64,000 nucleotides of DNA from Diospyros lotus (lineage: Eukaryota; Streptophyta; Magnoliopsida; Ericales; Ebenaceae). The DNA lies in the NCBI RefSeq assembly GCF_014633365.1, contig NC_068350.1, forward strand, positions 38,493,119 through 38,557,118, in the 5' to 3' direction. This document shows positions 31,172-41,882 of this stretch, piece by piece (the first letter of the stretch is position 1; every line of letters starts with the position of its first letter). The position numbers and the translations under genes are program-made. Below the pieces are notes generated by a model that worked only from the letters and a program-made list of their open reading frames with translations, was not told the DNA's origin and did not search any database.

Positions 31172-33048
31172 TAAGGCTACATTTGGTACGATGAAATGGA
31201 GGGAAAGGGAAAGGAATTCACTCATTCCTTCGTTTGGTTGGTATAATGACAATTTTACCAATGATGGAAAAGCTTTCCATCACAAAATGGGTGGAAAGCC
31301 TTCCTGTTCCATGGAATGGGTAGTATAATGACAATTTTACCCTCATTTTTTTCTTTTAATTACAAAATGCCACATATATAAACCAGGACTCAATCATTTG
31401 TCACCTTTCATCGAACCATTCTGTGTGAAAATCTCTTCTAGTTGCTGCCATGTGCTGTCATCTATCGCTGCGTGCTGTGTGCCACTGTCGCTGCCACTAC
31501 CGCTAGTGCAATCGTTGGTCCAGTTTTTTGGTGTCTTCCATTGCAAACCACCATCTTCCTCCATCTTTTGTTGCTGGTAAGAGCGACCTTTTGCAGCCCC
31601 TCAAGGTAGCTCGAGCGACCATCTGCATGGGATCTAGGTATTGGATACTGCCAGGTTGCATGTTCGATCCCTGGGCAGTGTGGCATTGCATCGCTGCGCT
31701 ACACGGGGGGCCACGAGTCTTCAACCCGGACTTACCTAGCCTGGCCATGGGCCTGCAGGGTCGGTTGCCCATAGGTTATAGGGAGGGTGACACCTGCGCC
31801 AAAGGCGCCACTAGGTGGGGCTTCTCGATTCCTACGTTAAAAAAAAAAAGAGCGACCTTTTACCTCTTTTAAACCAGATTTGGTCGAGAACCATTGTCAA
31901 CCCTCCCCCCCTCCTCTGCTGTCGGCCATCGTGACCATTCACCTTCTCAAAAGCAGATTTGGCCAAAATTAGCCCAAACCTGCCCCTCCTTTTTCACTGG
32001 TACCACCGAGACCCACCTTCCTCGCTTCCTTTGCCAATACTCACCAGAAACCACCATCTCTCCAACCATTTCTCTCTTCTTCATAGATTTGGTTGAACCT
32101 GTCACAAAAGGACTTTGAAATTCTTCTCTTCAATCTTATTTACCTTGCCGGAGGTTGATTTGATTTATACACCAGCTTCTTCCTTTATAGAATAGGAAGT
32201 TGCTAAAAACATTTTAAGAAAGATTGCAAACCTAGATTAGGAAACCTCTACAGCCTTTAGGATACAATAACTTATAGAAATAATCATCAATCGATCTAAA
32301 TCTGAAAGATACATTCCATATAAATAAATACACCTATCATATCTTGTTTCGTGAATAGGAACGAGATTAGGAATCCTTGCTGCTGACAGAACCCACCATG
32401 TCCCCCCCCCCCCCTTCCACTGCCAGCCACCATGATCGTCTGACTCCTCCAAACCGGATCTGCTCAAAAACCGTTAGGCCTCTTTGTTTTCCATCAGTAG
32501 CACCACAGCCCACCCCCGTTCTTCCTTTGCTAGAAGTCATTGGAAACCACCTCGTTGGTGGCCTTCTGTCTCCTCCCCATAGATCTGGTTGAACTCACTG
32601 CGTCCCACCCCTCCTCTTTTGCTACTGCGACCATCCGCCTCCTTCGAACTAGGTCTGGCTGGAATCCACCCAAGCCCTCCCCTTTGCCACCGGCACCACC
32701 CTCTGCAGGTTGCAATTAAATAACTTGTTTAAAAATTAAACGATTTTTTAATTTTTATTGATTATTTTATTGAAAAGAGGGTGAAAATAAATCTTTTTAC
32801 ATATACTCAATAATTATATGATTATTTGGAATTAAATATTATTTTTATAAGATTTTTAATTTTTATAATGTAAAAGGGCACTAATCAAATGGTTGATTTG
32901 TACCATTCCATTCCATCAAAATGAAGACATATCAATGGAATGGAATGGTCATTACATTTCTGCCCATACCAAACATGGTAATGGAGTGGAGTAGCCATTC
33001 GATTCTCTTTCCCTTCCCTTCTATCTTGCCATACCAAACGTAGTCTAA
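31172..33048. mobile_element. PIF/Harbinger-type element (1.87 kb) with TAA duplication
   Basis: The element (31175-33045) begins GGCTACATTTGGTA and ends TACCAAACGTAGTC, so its ends are inverted repeats (GRCTACRTTTGGTA), and the similarity continues inward through GGGAAAGGGAAAG-type sequence. It is flanked by TAA (31172-31174 and 33046-33048), the three-base duplication of PIF/Harbinger elements. Subterminal parts repeat the ATTCCATTCC/GGAATGGAATGG motif. The interior is CT-rich with diverged repeats of a phrase like CCAGATTTGGTCGAGAACC and has no transposase. A SINE is inserted at 31579-31861. Confidence 0.7.
31579..31861 (+). mobile_element. tRNA-derived SINE with A tail and target duplication
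   Basis: The body (about 31593-31849) has an A-box-like TAGCTCGAGCG near 31607 and a B box TGTTCGATCCC near 31661, is GC-rich, and ends in an 11-base A run. The flanks repeat AAGAGCGACCTTTT on both sides (31579-31592 and 31848-31861). The target duplication, A tail and internal promoter together make a SINE call secure. It sits inside the Harbinger-type element and is therefore younger. Confidence 0.82.
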
Positions 33049-33323
33049 CTTGGTTAGGATAAGGTGTAATTATGATGATGACGACAAATACACATGCATG
33101 CACACGCAAAAAGAATTAAGCAGTATGGCATTAGACATGGTAAGTCCACATGTAACTTGGTTTACTTGAATATTGGCATGTACAAATCTAGAATGATTGC
33201 TGTTTTTGGTTGACATTAGATGTGGATGTGATCTCCATTTTTAAGTGTCTATGCTTCTTAAGTTGAGTGTTGTGAGGTCTCTTGTCATGTCTGCATGTTT
33301 TCTAGTTTATGATTTTTTTCACA

Positions 33324-34429
33324 TGGGGACATTTATGTAGTCTAGAAAAGGCCTATGATAGGGTTCCTAGAGAAGTATTATGGAGGGTTTTAGAGAAGAA
33401 AGGAGTCCGAATAGCCTATATACAAGCCCTTAAGGACATGTATCATGGTGCAGAGACAAGGGTCAGAACATGTGGAGGGGATACTGAACCGTTTAAAATT
33501 ACAATAGGATTGCATCAAGGTTTTGCATTAAGTCCATACTTATTTGCTTTAGTAATGGATGAACTCATTAAAGATATTCAGACAGAGGTGCCATGGTGTA
33601 TGCTATTTGCAGACGACGTAGTGTTGGTGGATGAAACAAAAGAAGGAGTGAACACTAAGTTTGAGTTATGGAGCAACAATTTAGAATCTAAGGGATTTAA
33701 ATTAAGCAGAAAGAAAACAGAATATATGGAATGTAAATTTAGTAAGAATGCAAGAGTGGAGGATGTTATAATAAAATTGGAAGATCAAATCTTACAAAGA
33801 AATGACCATTTTTGATATTTGGGATCAGTGATTCAAAAAGATGGAGAAATTCACGAGGATGTCACACATAGAATTAAGGCAGGTTGGCTAAAATGGAGAA
33901 ATGCATTGGGGGTGTTATGTGATGGTAAAATCTCATTAAAATTGAAAGAAAAATTCTATAGGACAGTTATAAGACCAGTTTTGTTGTACGGCTCAGAATG
34001 TTGGGCAGTCAAATACCAACATGAGCAAAAGACGAGTGTAACGGAGATGAGGATGTTAAGATGGATGTGCGGCTATACAAGAAAAGATAAAATTAGAAAT
34101 GAAGTTATTCGTAATAAGATAGGAGTAGTGCCAATAGAGGAGAAGATGAGAGAGACTAGACTAAGATGGTTTGGTCATGTGAGAAGGCGACCAAGAGACG
34201 CTCCTGTGAGGAGAGTTGATGAAATGGAACAATTAATCAAAAAAAGAGATAGAGGCAAACCTAAGAAGACTTTGAGGGAGACATTAAAGTTTGATATGAA
34301 GTGTATAGATCTTAATGAAGATATGACAAAAGATAGAAATATATGGAAGTCTAGAATTCATGTAGCAGACCCCACATAGTGGGATAAAGGCTGGATATGT
34401 TGTTGTTGTGGGGACATTTATGTAGTCTA
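33324..34429 (+). mobile_element. 5'-truncated LINE with 21-bp target duplication
   Basis: The body (33345-34408, 1064 bp) lies between two identical 21-base copies of the target (33324-33344 and 34409-34429, beginning TGGGGACATTTATG). It starts abruptly inside the reverse transcriptase domain and ends with GGATATG and a TGTTGTTGTTG tail, typical of one plant LINE lineage. The truncation at the 5' end and the long duplication are the usual products of target-primed reverse transcription. Confidence 0.9.
33345..34379 (+). pseudogene. LINE reverse transcriptase fragment with one stop
   Basis: Two open parts in one frame (to 33815 and from 33819) are separated by a single TGA at 33813-33815, which probably arose from CGA. 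The first part has [10 protein letters not shown], a [13 protein letters not shown] segment and the catalytic FADD box. The second part has the C-terminal LLYGSECWAVK and RMLRWMCGYTRKD segments typical of plant LINE proteins. The endonuclease and the N-terminal half of the reverse transcriptase are missing. Residues before EKAYD in the open frame come from flanking DNA. It cannot make a working protein. Confidence 0.9.
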
Positions 34430-35135
34430 AGGCTTATCCTAGCTCAGGTCTAAGATGACCTTTCGGCTGTTGAGCTAAACTTTGGTTCTCTTCTGTATAG
34501 GTCTGTTCATATCGCGATCTTAATAAATTTTTCCATCTTATAGAGCTTACTTTAAAATTTGTGAATCAATTCCAATCTTTTTCCATTCCTAGTATCACTT
34601 GTATGGTTAGGGCTGCTTTTAGTCCTTGCCTTTACCAAAAGAATCATTTTGGTGCTCAGCAATGAACAGGGAAAAGGGAACCAAAATAAGAGTTTTATTC
34701 ATGGTTATTCTTAGTTTATATTTATATTTTATCAAAACAGTTTTCAAAACAATTTTTGGGCAAAGTTGCATACAATGAGTAAAAATCTCTTCATTTCCCT
34801 CATTATTATTATTATTATTTTTTTTGTGTGCTTTCCTTTAACTGTAGTTAAATAAAAACAATGTTTTGTTTTTTTAATTTTTTCTGTTACCTCTCCAAAA
34901 TCACAAATCAAACAATTAGAAGCCATATCAGCCATTTTGTTTTGGCTTTGTTGTTACACCATTAAGTGATTCTAACTTATGAATATTAATGTTGCTACTT
35001 GGTGCTATGGCTGCCATCTTCCCCCTTACAAAAGAAAACACTCCAGCTGTTAAATTTGCTGTTGCCTCAAGTTGAATTGTAATTGCCGATCCTGGCTGCT
35101 ACTTTTTCTTCCTTCAATTCTTGTAAGAGGTTGTG
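34430..35135. other. Intergenic DNA, no gene seen
   Basis: AT-rich sequence with a short ATT trinucleotide run at about 34803-34818. No coding frame or repeat boundary is recognised. Confidence 0.5.
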
Positions 35136-35529
35136 CACTATGTCATGACCCTATGAATAATAAAAGGGTATTATTATAATAGGGTAGAATAGTTTGTTAG
35201 GGATATTTTAGCAAGTGGTTAGGAGCATATGGGAGCATGTGCTAGGCTGTTAGAAGGCAAATATGCCTATATAAGGTTGTGTAATAGGTTTGTTTTCTTA
35301 TCCAAGAAATTAATGAATTGAAATCTGTTTTTCTCCTCTTCCAAATTCTCTCCCCTTTCTTGATCTTCATCTCCCTCTTTTTCTGTTCTCTAATCTCCCT
35401 AACACTTCTAATCTCTTCCTCATTCTTCCAATTTCCTCTTTAATTACCTTCTGTTCTTGGCTTAGCTGAATCGGATTCTTCCGATTCCCAAACTGATCCT
35501 AGGTTAAGCCTTAGGATCATGACACACTA
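35136..35529 (+). mobile_element. Small solo LTR with TSD CACTA
   Basis: A 384-bp unit (35141-35524) starts TGTCATGACC and ends GGATCATGACA, so the usual TG...CA ends are extended to an 8-bp inverted repeat TGTCATGA. It is flanked by CACTA on both sides (35136-35140 and 35525-35529), a perfect 5-bp duplication. A TATA box (TATATAA, 35268-35274) and a CT-rich stretch follow in the + orientation, as in an LTR promoter/leader. No internal retrotransposon sequence is present. A terminal-repeat-in-miniature element that lost its interior is an alternative. Confidence 0.8.
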
Positions 35530-38500
35530 GTGTGCAGCACTTTGAATTATGGCTCATTGTCTCTAGTAGTGTTTCTCCTTTCCTGCTGTCTTTTATTATA
35601 AAATCTGTTTTTTTTTTTTTTTTTACTTTCATATCTGGGCGGGGAAATTATTTATTTCCTTCTCTCAACACACACACACACACGAGAAATAGACATGGTC
35701 AAATAAAATAAATAGAATGCCTTATTTGGGGTGAAACCATATAGGTTCTTCCTTTCCCATGCTGCAGGTTTGTGCAAATCATAAAAAATTTTGATAGAAA
35801 AAGATAAAACAACACAAGAAAGGCCGAACATTAAAAAAAATAAAAAAACTTAGTATGATTTCCTTAAGAGAATGAATTGGGGAGAGTCCACTTTGTTAAA
35901 TGCCCTAGTTCCTTTTTCTTGGTATCCACAGACAAAAATGGACTGTCTGCCATCCTTCTTGCCTTGGTGAAATATGACTGGTTGGTCAATAATGGTACAA
36001 AAAAGGATCCATGACATAATACATCGTGAAGAAATAAAAATATCATTCTCCCAACTTTTTTTTCCCATGCCACTTCATGGTGAAGGAGAAGGTAATTAAT
36101 CGATCCGCTCTCACAATGCGTGCATAGCTTTGACCCAAATGATTGGGAACCATAATCAGTTAACTCTGCACTCATTGCGCACATAGATTCAATAGAAATG
36201 ATTGAGAATTATGAGCGAGCTATATGTTACTGCCTCCTGATACACAATCTTCAAGATCTGGGTTACATTGAACAGGTTTAACTTACTCTAGGAACATGAA
36301 CCTCATCTCAAGTCTGTCATTCCCTTTTTTTGTTGTCTGGGCACTTATATCTCCTTGGAGAAGAACCTTTCAAGCGACTTACTTTGGTCCAATTGAAATG
36401 GTCTTTCTTCTCTGCCAGGGAGACCTGGCCTTGTAACCTTCTCCATTGTGTAAAGCTCCACAATACCCACCAACTTGCTACGTCAGAACACCTCAACCAA
36501 TTGATGACCAGTCTCCTCGTGGAAAGTTTGAAGCTTCCAGGATTATAATTATCTAGAATCTGGATTAATTGTAGTAATTGGCTTACATACTTTGAGAATG
36601 TGATCATGTATCAGCTTTGCATTTCCTCTCGTTTGTTGTTCCTTATCATTGAAGTTGTGGCTTCCTTTGGCATTTCCCAATAATTTGTTAGAGGAGGATT
36701 TCTAGTTAAAATTACATTTAAAAACATGGTCGCAGCTATTCTTGGATTATCAATTTCATATGCTATAGAGCATTACTGGTCTTACTCTTAAGAATTCTCT
36801 TCAAATTTTTCTGCACTAATAATTTTGTGATACATTGGTACACATAATTTAGTCCACCCTAAAATACAGTAGCAAATGTTATCTGTCTATTCTTTACGGT
36901 CTTGGCTCTTTTCTGGCATTTTGTGAGTTCTGACCATCAATTTTAGTTCTTTTAGATTGGGAATACATGGCAGTGGCTGGTGTGATAAAAAAATTTAAAA
37001 ATTAATATATATTTTATTTTCACGAACTGCCATGTATTCAGGATCTGAACATATAGTAACATATGATTGGCTGTGATGTCACGTTAGCGCCATGATGCAA
37101 TATCACAGATAAGTTGAATATTTTCTACACGAAGACATTTTGGTGCAAAATAAAGAGATTATGATCTTAATTCATTGAGTTTATGTGGGAGTACTGAGGG
37201 GAAATTTCTTGTTTAATTCATTGGGTTTTTGCCAATTTGGTTTTATTATAAAGAAAAACCTAATAGGATGTTGTTTCTTCTCCTGTCTTATAGCTATATT
37301 ATTTTTGTACTATGTTCAGATTTTTTGGCTTTGTGAAAACAGAAAGAGAAGATATAAATGGAAACAAATTGAAAGAGAAGTGATTTTAGATTTTGCCTGG
37401 ATTGTGCTGAAAACGATGAATGCTAACATTGGTGAAATTCATCCTTTGTTCTGTTGGGCCTCCATGTAGTAATTGATTTGAGTAATTTTTTTCTCTAGTC
37501 ATTTTCCTTTTCAAGTAAACATTAGAGATTCAATCATTGGATTGGGAATTGCAAGTTGATGATGGCTTACATATCCTTCCTTTTTTTATGTTTTCCACTA
37601 GTATATTCGGTGGATGATGACGAAGAAGAAGAAGACGAAAAGAATGAAAGAGATCTGGTGCAAATGATTGCATAGGTTGTTGCCTCTAGAATTGCAAATT
37701 CTATGTTGTCGGGTTGACTACTTTTGGATTAATTTTGTTAAACAAGTTTTCTCTTTTGTGTAAAACTTGGATATTGATATGCATCTGTCGATAAGTTGGT
37801 AGCAGAGGCTTAAAATGGTGTGGTGTTTAAATTGGTAATTTTTGGAGAGGCCATATGGAGTAGTGGTATTCCACTTCTTGAAGGTGGTCATTGAGTTGTT
37901 TGGTTTGAAATGACTTCTTTAAATGATCTTGCAGTAGAAAGGAATTTATCTGTTGTGAGTTTGGTATGAAGCTCTGTAGTGCTGGCATGGTTTATATATA
38001 ATGTCTGTTTCTGCTTGTTATGCTAGCTCTGATTGGTTGACATTTCCTTATAGATGAGAGTGTGTATAAATTGAAGCTTAAGATTGAGGAAAGTTGAAGA
38101 AATGTCTTCACCCTAATTTTTGGAGGGGTGGCTCCAAAAATTTGCTAGAACAGCTAGGATTAATGGATGTTAGATTGATGGGTAATTTATGTACCTTGAC
38201 CAGACATTAGTTGTGGAATTAGGCATGGGAATGGGTTGAATCGGGGTAATGTTTCTTGCACTGCATCTCATTTTGCCTCTTTACCATTTTAATTTCTCTC
38301 TTTTTACATCAGGTGATGAGTACTCAATACCTAACATACTTTTTTTTTTTTTATAACAATTTAAAAGTAATTTATCCCAAAAATTTATATTGTGTCTTCA
38401 ATTCTATTTTTTTCATTATATTAAGTGTATAATTATGCTTGATATCCTTGAGATTTGTTAAAAAAAAGACGCTCTTAAGATTTGAGAAATGAGAGACTTA

Positions 38501-40739
38501 TATTGTTAGACAATTAGATAGAAAACCCATTTTATATCCCTGATCTTTTAAACACAAACTCTCTCTCTCTCTCTCTAATTGAAGAGCACCTACGGTTAGT
38601 GTTGGAGATGTGGAGTCTGTACGATCTATGATGCTTAAATAGTAGCAATAGGGGAAAAGTAAAGTGAGATTTAAAAAATTACGGGAGGTGGTTGTTATTC
38701 TTTAATGTCAAAGATGTTTGTGTATATTTTTGTTAAATTTAAAAGTGTTGGGTGTAATTTAATTTAATTTAAAATTATTTTTATAAAATTTAAATAGGAA
38801 TTCATTGAAAAAAACTAATGAGAATGAAAGGGTTATCTCTATATCTTTATTGTGTTTACGTAACAAACAACTAAACAAACGTACAAAGAAAGTTGTATGA
38901 ATAAAAAAAAAAGAAAAAAAATTATATAATTATGTGCAATAATCAAGGGATATTTTTAAAAGATTGTACTAGAAAACTATCTTCCAATCTTCATTAGGCA
39001 AACTTTCTTAAGAATTTAAAGACTTTTGATATGAATGTCAATATTGTGATGTTGACACTTGATCATTCACTTAAAAAAAATTTGAGGACGGAACCACTAA
39101 GCATTAACTATTAATACACAATCATTCCCAAGCATTAGAATGACACATATGCATAAGTGTTAACATTTATGATGTCAACTCCTGGGTAGTCTCCAAACAA
39201 TGGTTTAGAGTACTAACAACATACTCATTAGTCAATCATCATTTTACATAAAAGTTGGCATTAGTGATATCAACTCTCAGTTATTAAGCAGTTCGACTCA
39301 AGGGAGTAGACGAAGACTAGTCAATTGGATGCTGTTTGAAATGCCTCAAAGCTCCACTCTATAATATATAAGAGAAGGAGATGGTTGTTAATCTTGTCTA
39401 GATTACACACTATATATGAAGAAACAACTCGGATGTAGATCAGTTTTGCTCTTTGAAGCATCTACTATTATGCTTTTATCATAGAAAATATATCATAGCC
39501 TGCAAAACCAAACAATTAGCAATCTGCTAGGATCCCTTACCATGCCGCGGATAATACTCCTATCTCCCAACAACATCAGGATATCTTAGGGTAACATCTT
39601 GATTAAAGGAGATTCAATATGTTGTGGGGTTGAGGATAATAGGATTTTATCACCTTCCATTAATTACATATTCAAATTGGAATATAGCTAAATAAGAAAT
39701 CATAATAACAATACCCCAAAAAATACAGACGTTGTCTCCAAGGTGACTTAGGTTTGTGACCATTTTATAGCGAGCATGAGGTTACAACTTTGAACTTTCT
39801 CGTGCCCCTTATATTGTTGTTTTCCAAGTACCAGAAAAAGAAAAAGAAAAAATATGGATGTGAATACTTTCTTAATTTCATCTCCATGTATTTATTTATT
39901 TAAAGTTTGTTTCAATATTGTTTTCTTTTAATCCAAACTACCTTCTAAGGAAAAAAACAAAAACAAAAACAGAAACAGAAACCCATACTAAATACACAAA
40001 TTTTGAAATATGAATAAACTTTGGTTATTTCAAATTTTGAAGAAATATGGATACCATGTTTTTTGATTTCGTCCCCCACATTTTTTGGGATTATTTTTAT
40101 TTAAATTTTAGATTTATATTTGTTGTTGCTCGGATAAAATAATGAATTTAGTTGATTGAAAATGTCGTTGTCAAGTCGTCAGAGTCTGCAAAAATAAGAA
40201 AACAATTAAAGGACGTAAGGAGATTTTCGCACAAATACTCCGATATTTAAGTCAGATACTAAATATGATAAAAAAAATTATATTGAAATCAGTATTAGAG
40301 ACGTCGTACATTTTCATGAATGAGTGTTTGTTTATTTATAGATAAATATGGAGATCTTAAGCAATCAAGGATTAGGATTATTGTAGATAACACTTATCTT
40401 GATCAATCATAATCTGGCTGGGACTAAGATTATTATAGATAACATTTATCTCTTATGGATGACGTTTATCCTAATATCTCAAAATTAATTTAGAATTAAA
40501 TATTTTTATAGATAATTATCTATCATTTTCTTAGAATATTTGGAGAGATTTTCGGATGTCAGAATTATCTAGTTTGCGCATTTGTGTGGGACTCCCCAGC
40601 CCTACGTAGGGGAAATTTATGCATTTTAACCCAAAAAGATATTTTGGGCTCTTAAATTTTTAATGGGGCTTTACTTATGACACAACAATATTAATGTATA
40701 ATATCTAATAAATAATTAATTAATAAAATAGAGAAAAAG
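35530..40739. other. Long intergenic stretch without a supported gene
   Basis: No gene is supported across these 5.2 kb. It contains microsatellites (a T run at about 35609-35624, CA repeat at about 35669-35682, CT repeat at about 38556-38575). At 37605-37670 an exon-like segment follows a good pyrimidine tract and CTAG acceptor; it is described under findings. From about 38700 the sequence becomes very AT-rich. The 94-codon frame at 37185-37469 has no recognisable domain. Confidence 0.45.
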
Positions 40740-41258
40740 TTAAGTTACGTTCTCTTTACTGTTTTCAAGTCATTTTTAGTTTTCGATTTTCTAAACTAAT
40801 GAAAATGCGTTCTCTTTATTTTTTTAAAAATGCATTTTTGAAAACAAAAAAAAATTTGTAAAGAAACTCAAAACAACAAAAAGTTATTTTGAATGTTTTC
40901 ATTCAAATCAAACTCTAAACTCATATATTTATTTATTCATATTTTATTATTGTAATGAGAAAAAATATTACAAAATTCATTAATTTTAAAATGTATATAT
41001 TTTTTTAATAATATATTAACATTAAATATTTCTAATTTACCGAATAATCAAATTTATTGAATAAAATATCATTAAAAATTTATTTTCAAAATTTCAAAGA
41101 GAACGCATTTTCTAATTTTCTGTTTTGAGAAATAGTTTTTCAAAATGATAAAGAGAATACGTTTTCAATTTTCTAAAAGCAGACTATCAAAACAAAAAAT
41201 TGAAAATGAATTTAAAATTTAAAATTTAAAATTAAAAAATAAAGAGAACGCAGCCTTA
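40740..41258. mobile_element. Tourist-like MITE, copy A
   Basis: The element (40743-41255, 513 bp) is flanked by TTA on both sides, the PIF/Harbinger target site. Its ends, AGTTACGTTCTCTTTA and TAAAGAGAACGCAGCC, form an imperfect terminal inverted repeat, and inner copies of GCGTTCTCTTTATT occur in both orientations. It matches the element at 62833-63303 over its whole length in inverted orientation. It has no coding capacity. Confidence 0.8.
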
Positions 41259-41882
41259 GTCTTTAATTGAATTTTAGAACCACGATTTGGAATGTGGGGG
41301 GTCTAAATATCAATTAGAAAATGTTAGTTTTTTCTACCAAAAAATGTTATTTTTTTCATTTGAATTATAAACTCATTCTAATATAGATAGATATCAAAAA
41401 TAATTATTAGGGATATTTTTAAAATACAAAAGTTGTAAAGGGACATCATAAAAATTGAAAAAAAAATTAATACACCATAAAGGATGTTTGTTTATGTTGT
41501 GTCCAATAAAGTGAGTCTAAGATAGGTCTAAGAGAAAGAAGTCTAAGGAAGGAAGCCCAAAAGACTTTCTCAACAGAATAATCCTTCGGAAGAGACTTTC
41601 CTGGAGGCCATTCTAGCGTATCCTCAAAGACCCTTTCTTGGGGGGCCTTTCCCTGGACATGTAGGAACACATCTAAACACAACCCTTAAATAACATGTAT
41701 GATTTGTTGATCTCCTGACAAAACCTATTATTTTGCTTTCTAGAGAGTTAAACGTGATTATTCTTATGGATTTGTTCCTTTAAGCTTCATTTGGTCCAAC
41801 TGAGTTGATAAGAGGTAGCTGCTAACCTACGATTAAATTATAGAGTTGAGCTTTTGCTTTGTAAAATAGATGTCATGGATCG
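41259..41882. other. Intergenic DNA between MITE and Mutator-like element
   Basis: No gene is supported. The 71-codon minus-strand frame at 41467-41682 has no recognisable family. Confidence 0.5.

Noticed and set aside
35525..35529. CACTA motif as a possible CACTA transposon end
   Set aside because: It is the 5-bp duplication of the solo LTR. There is no CACTACAAGAAA continuation, unlike the real end at 63517.
37185..37469. 94-codon frame in intergenic DNA
   Set aside because: It is rich in Phe, Leu and Ile, has no domain, and its base composition is like the surrounding non-coding DNA.
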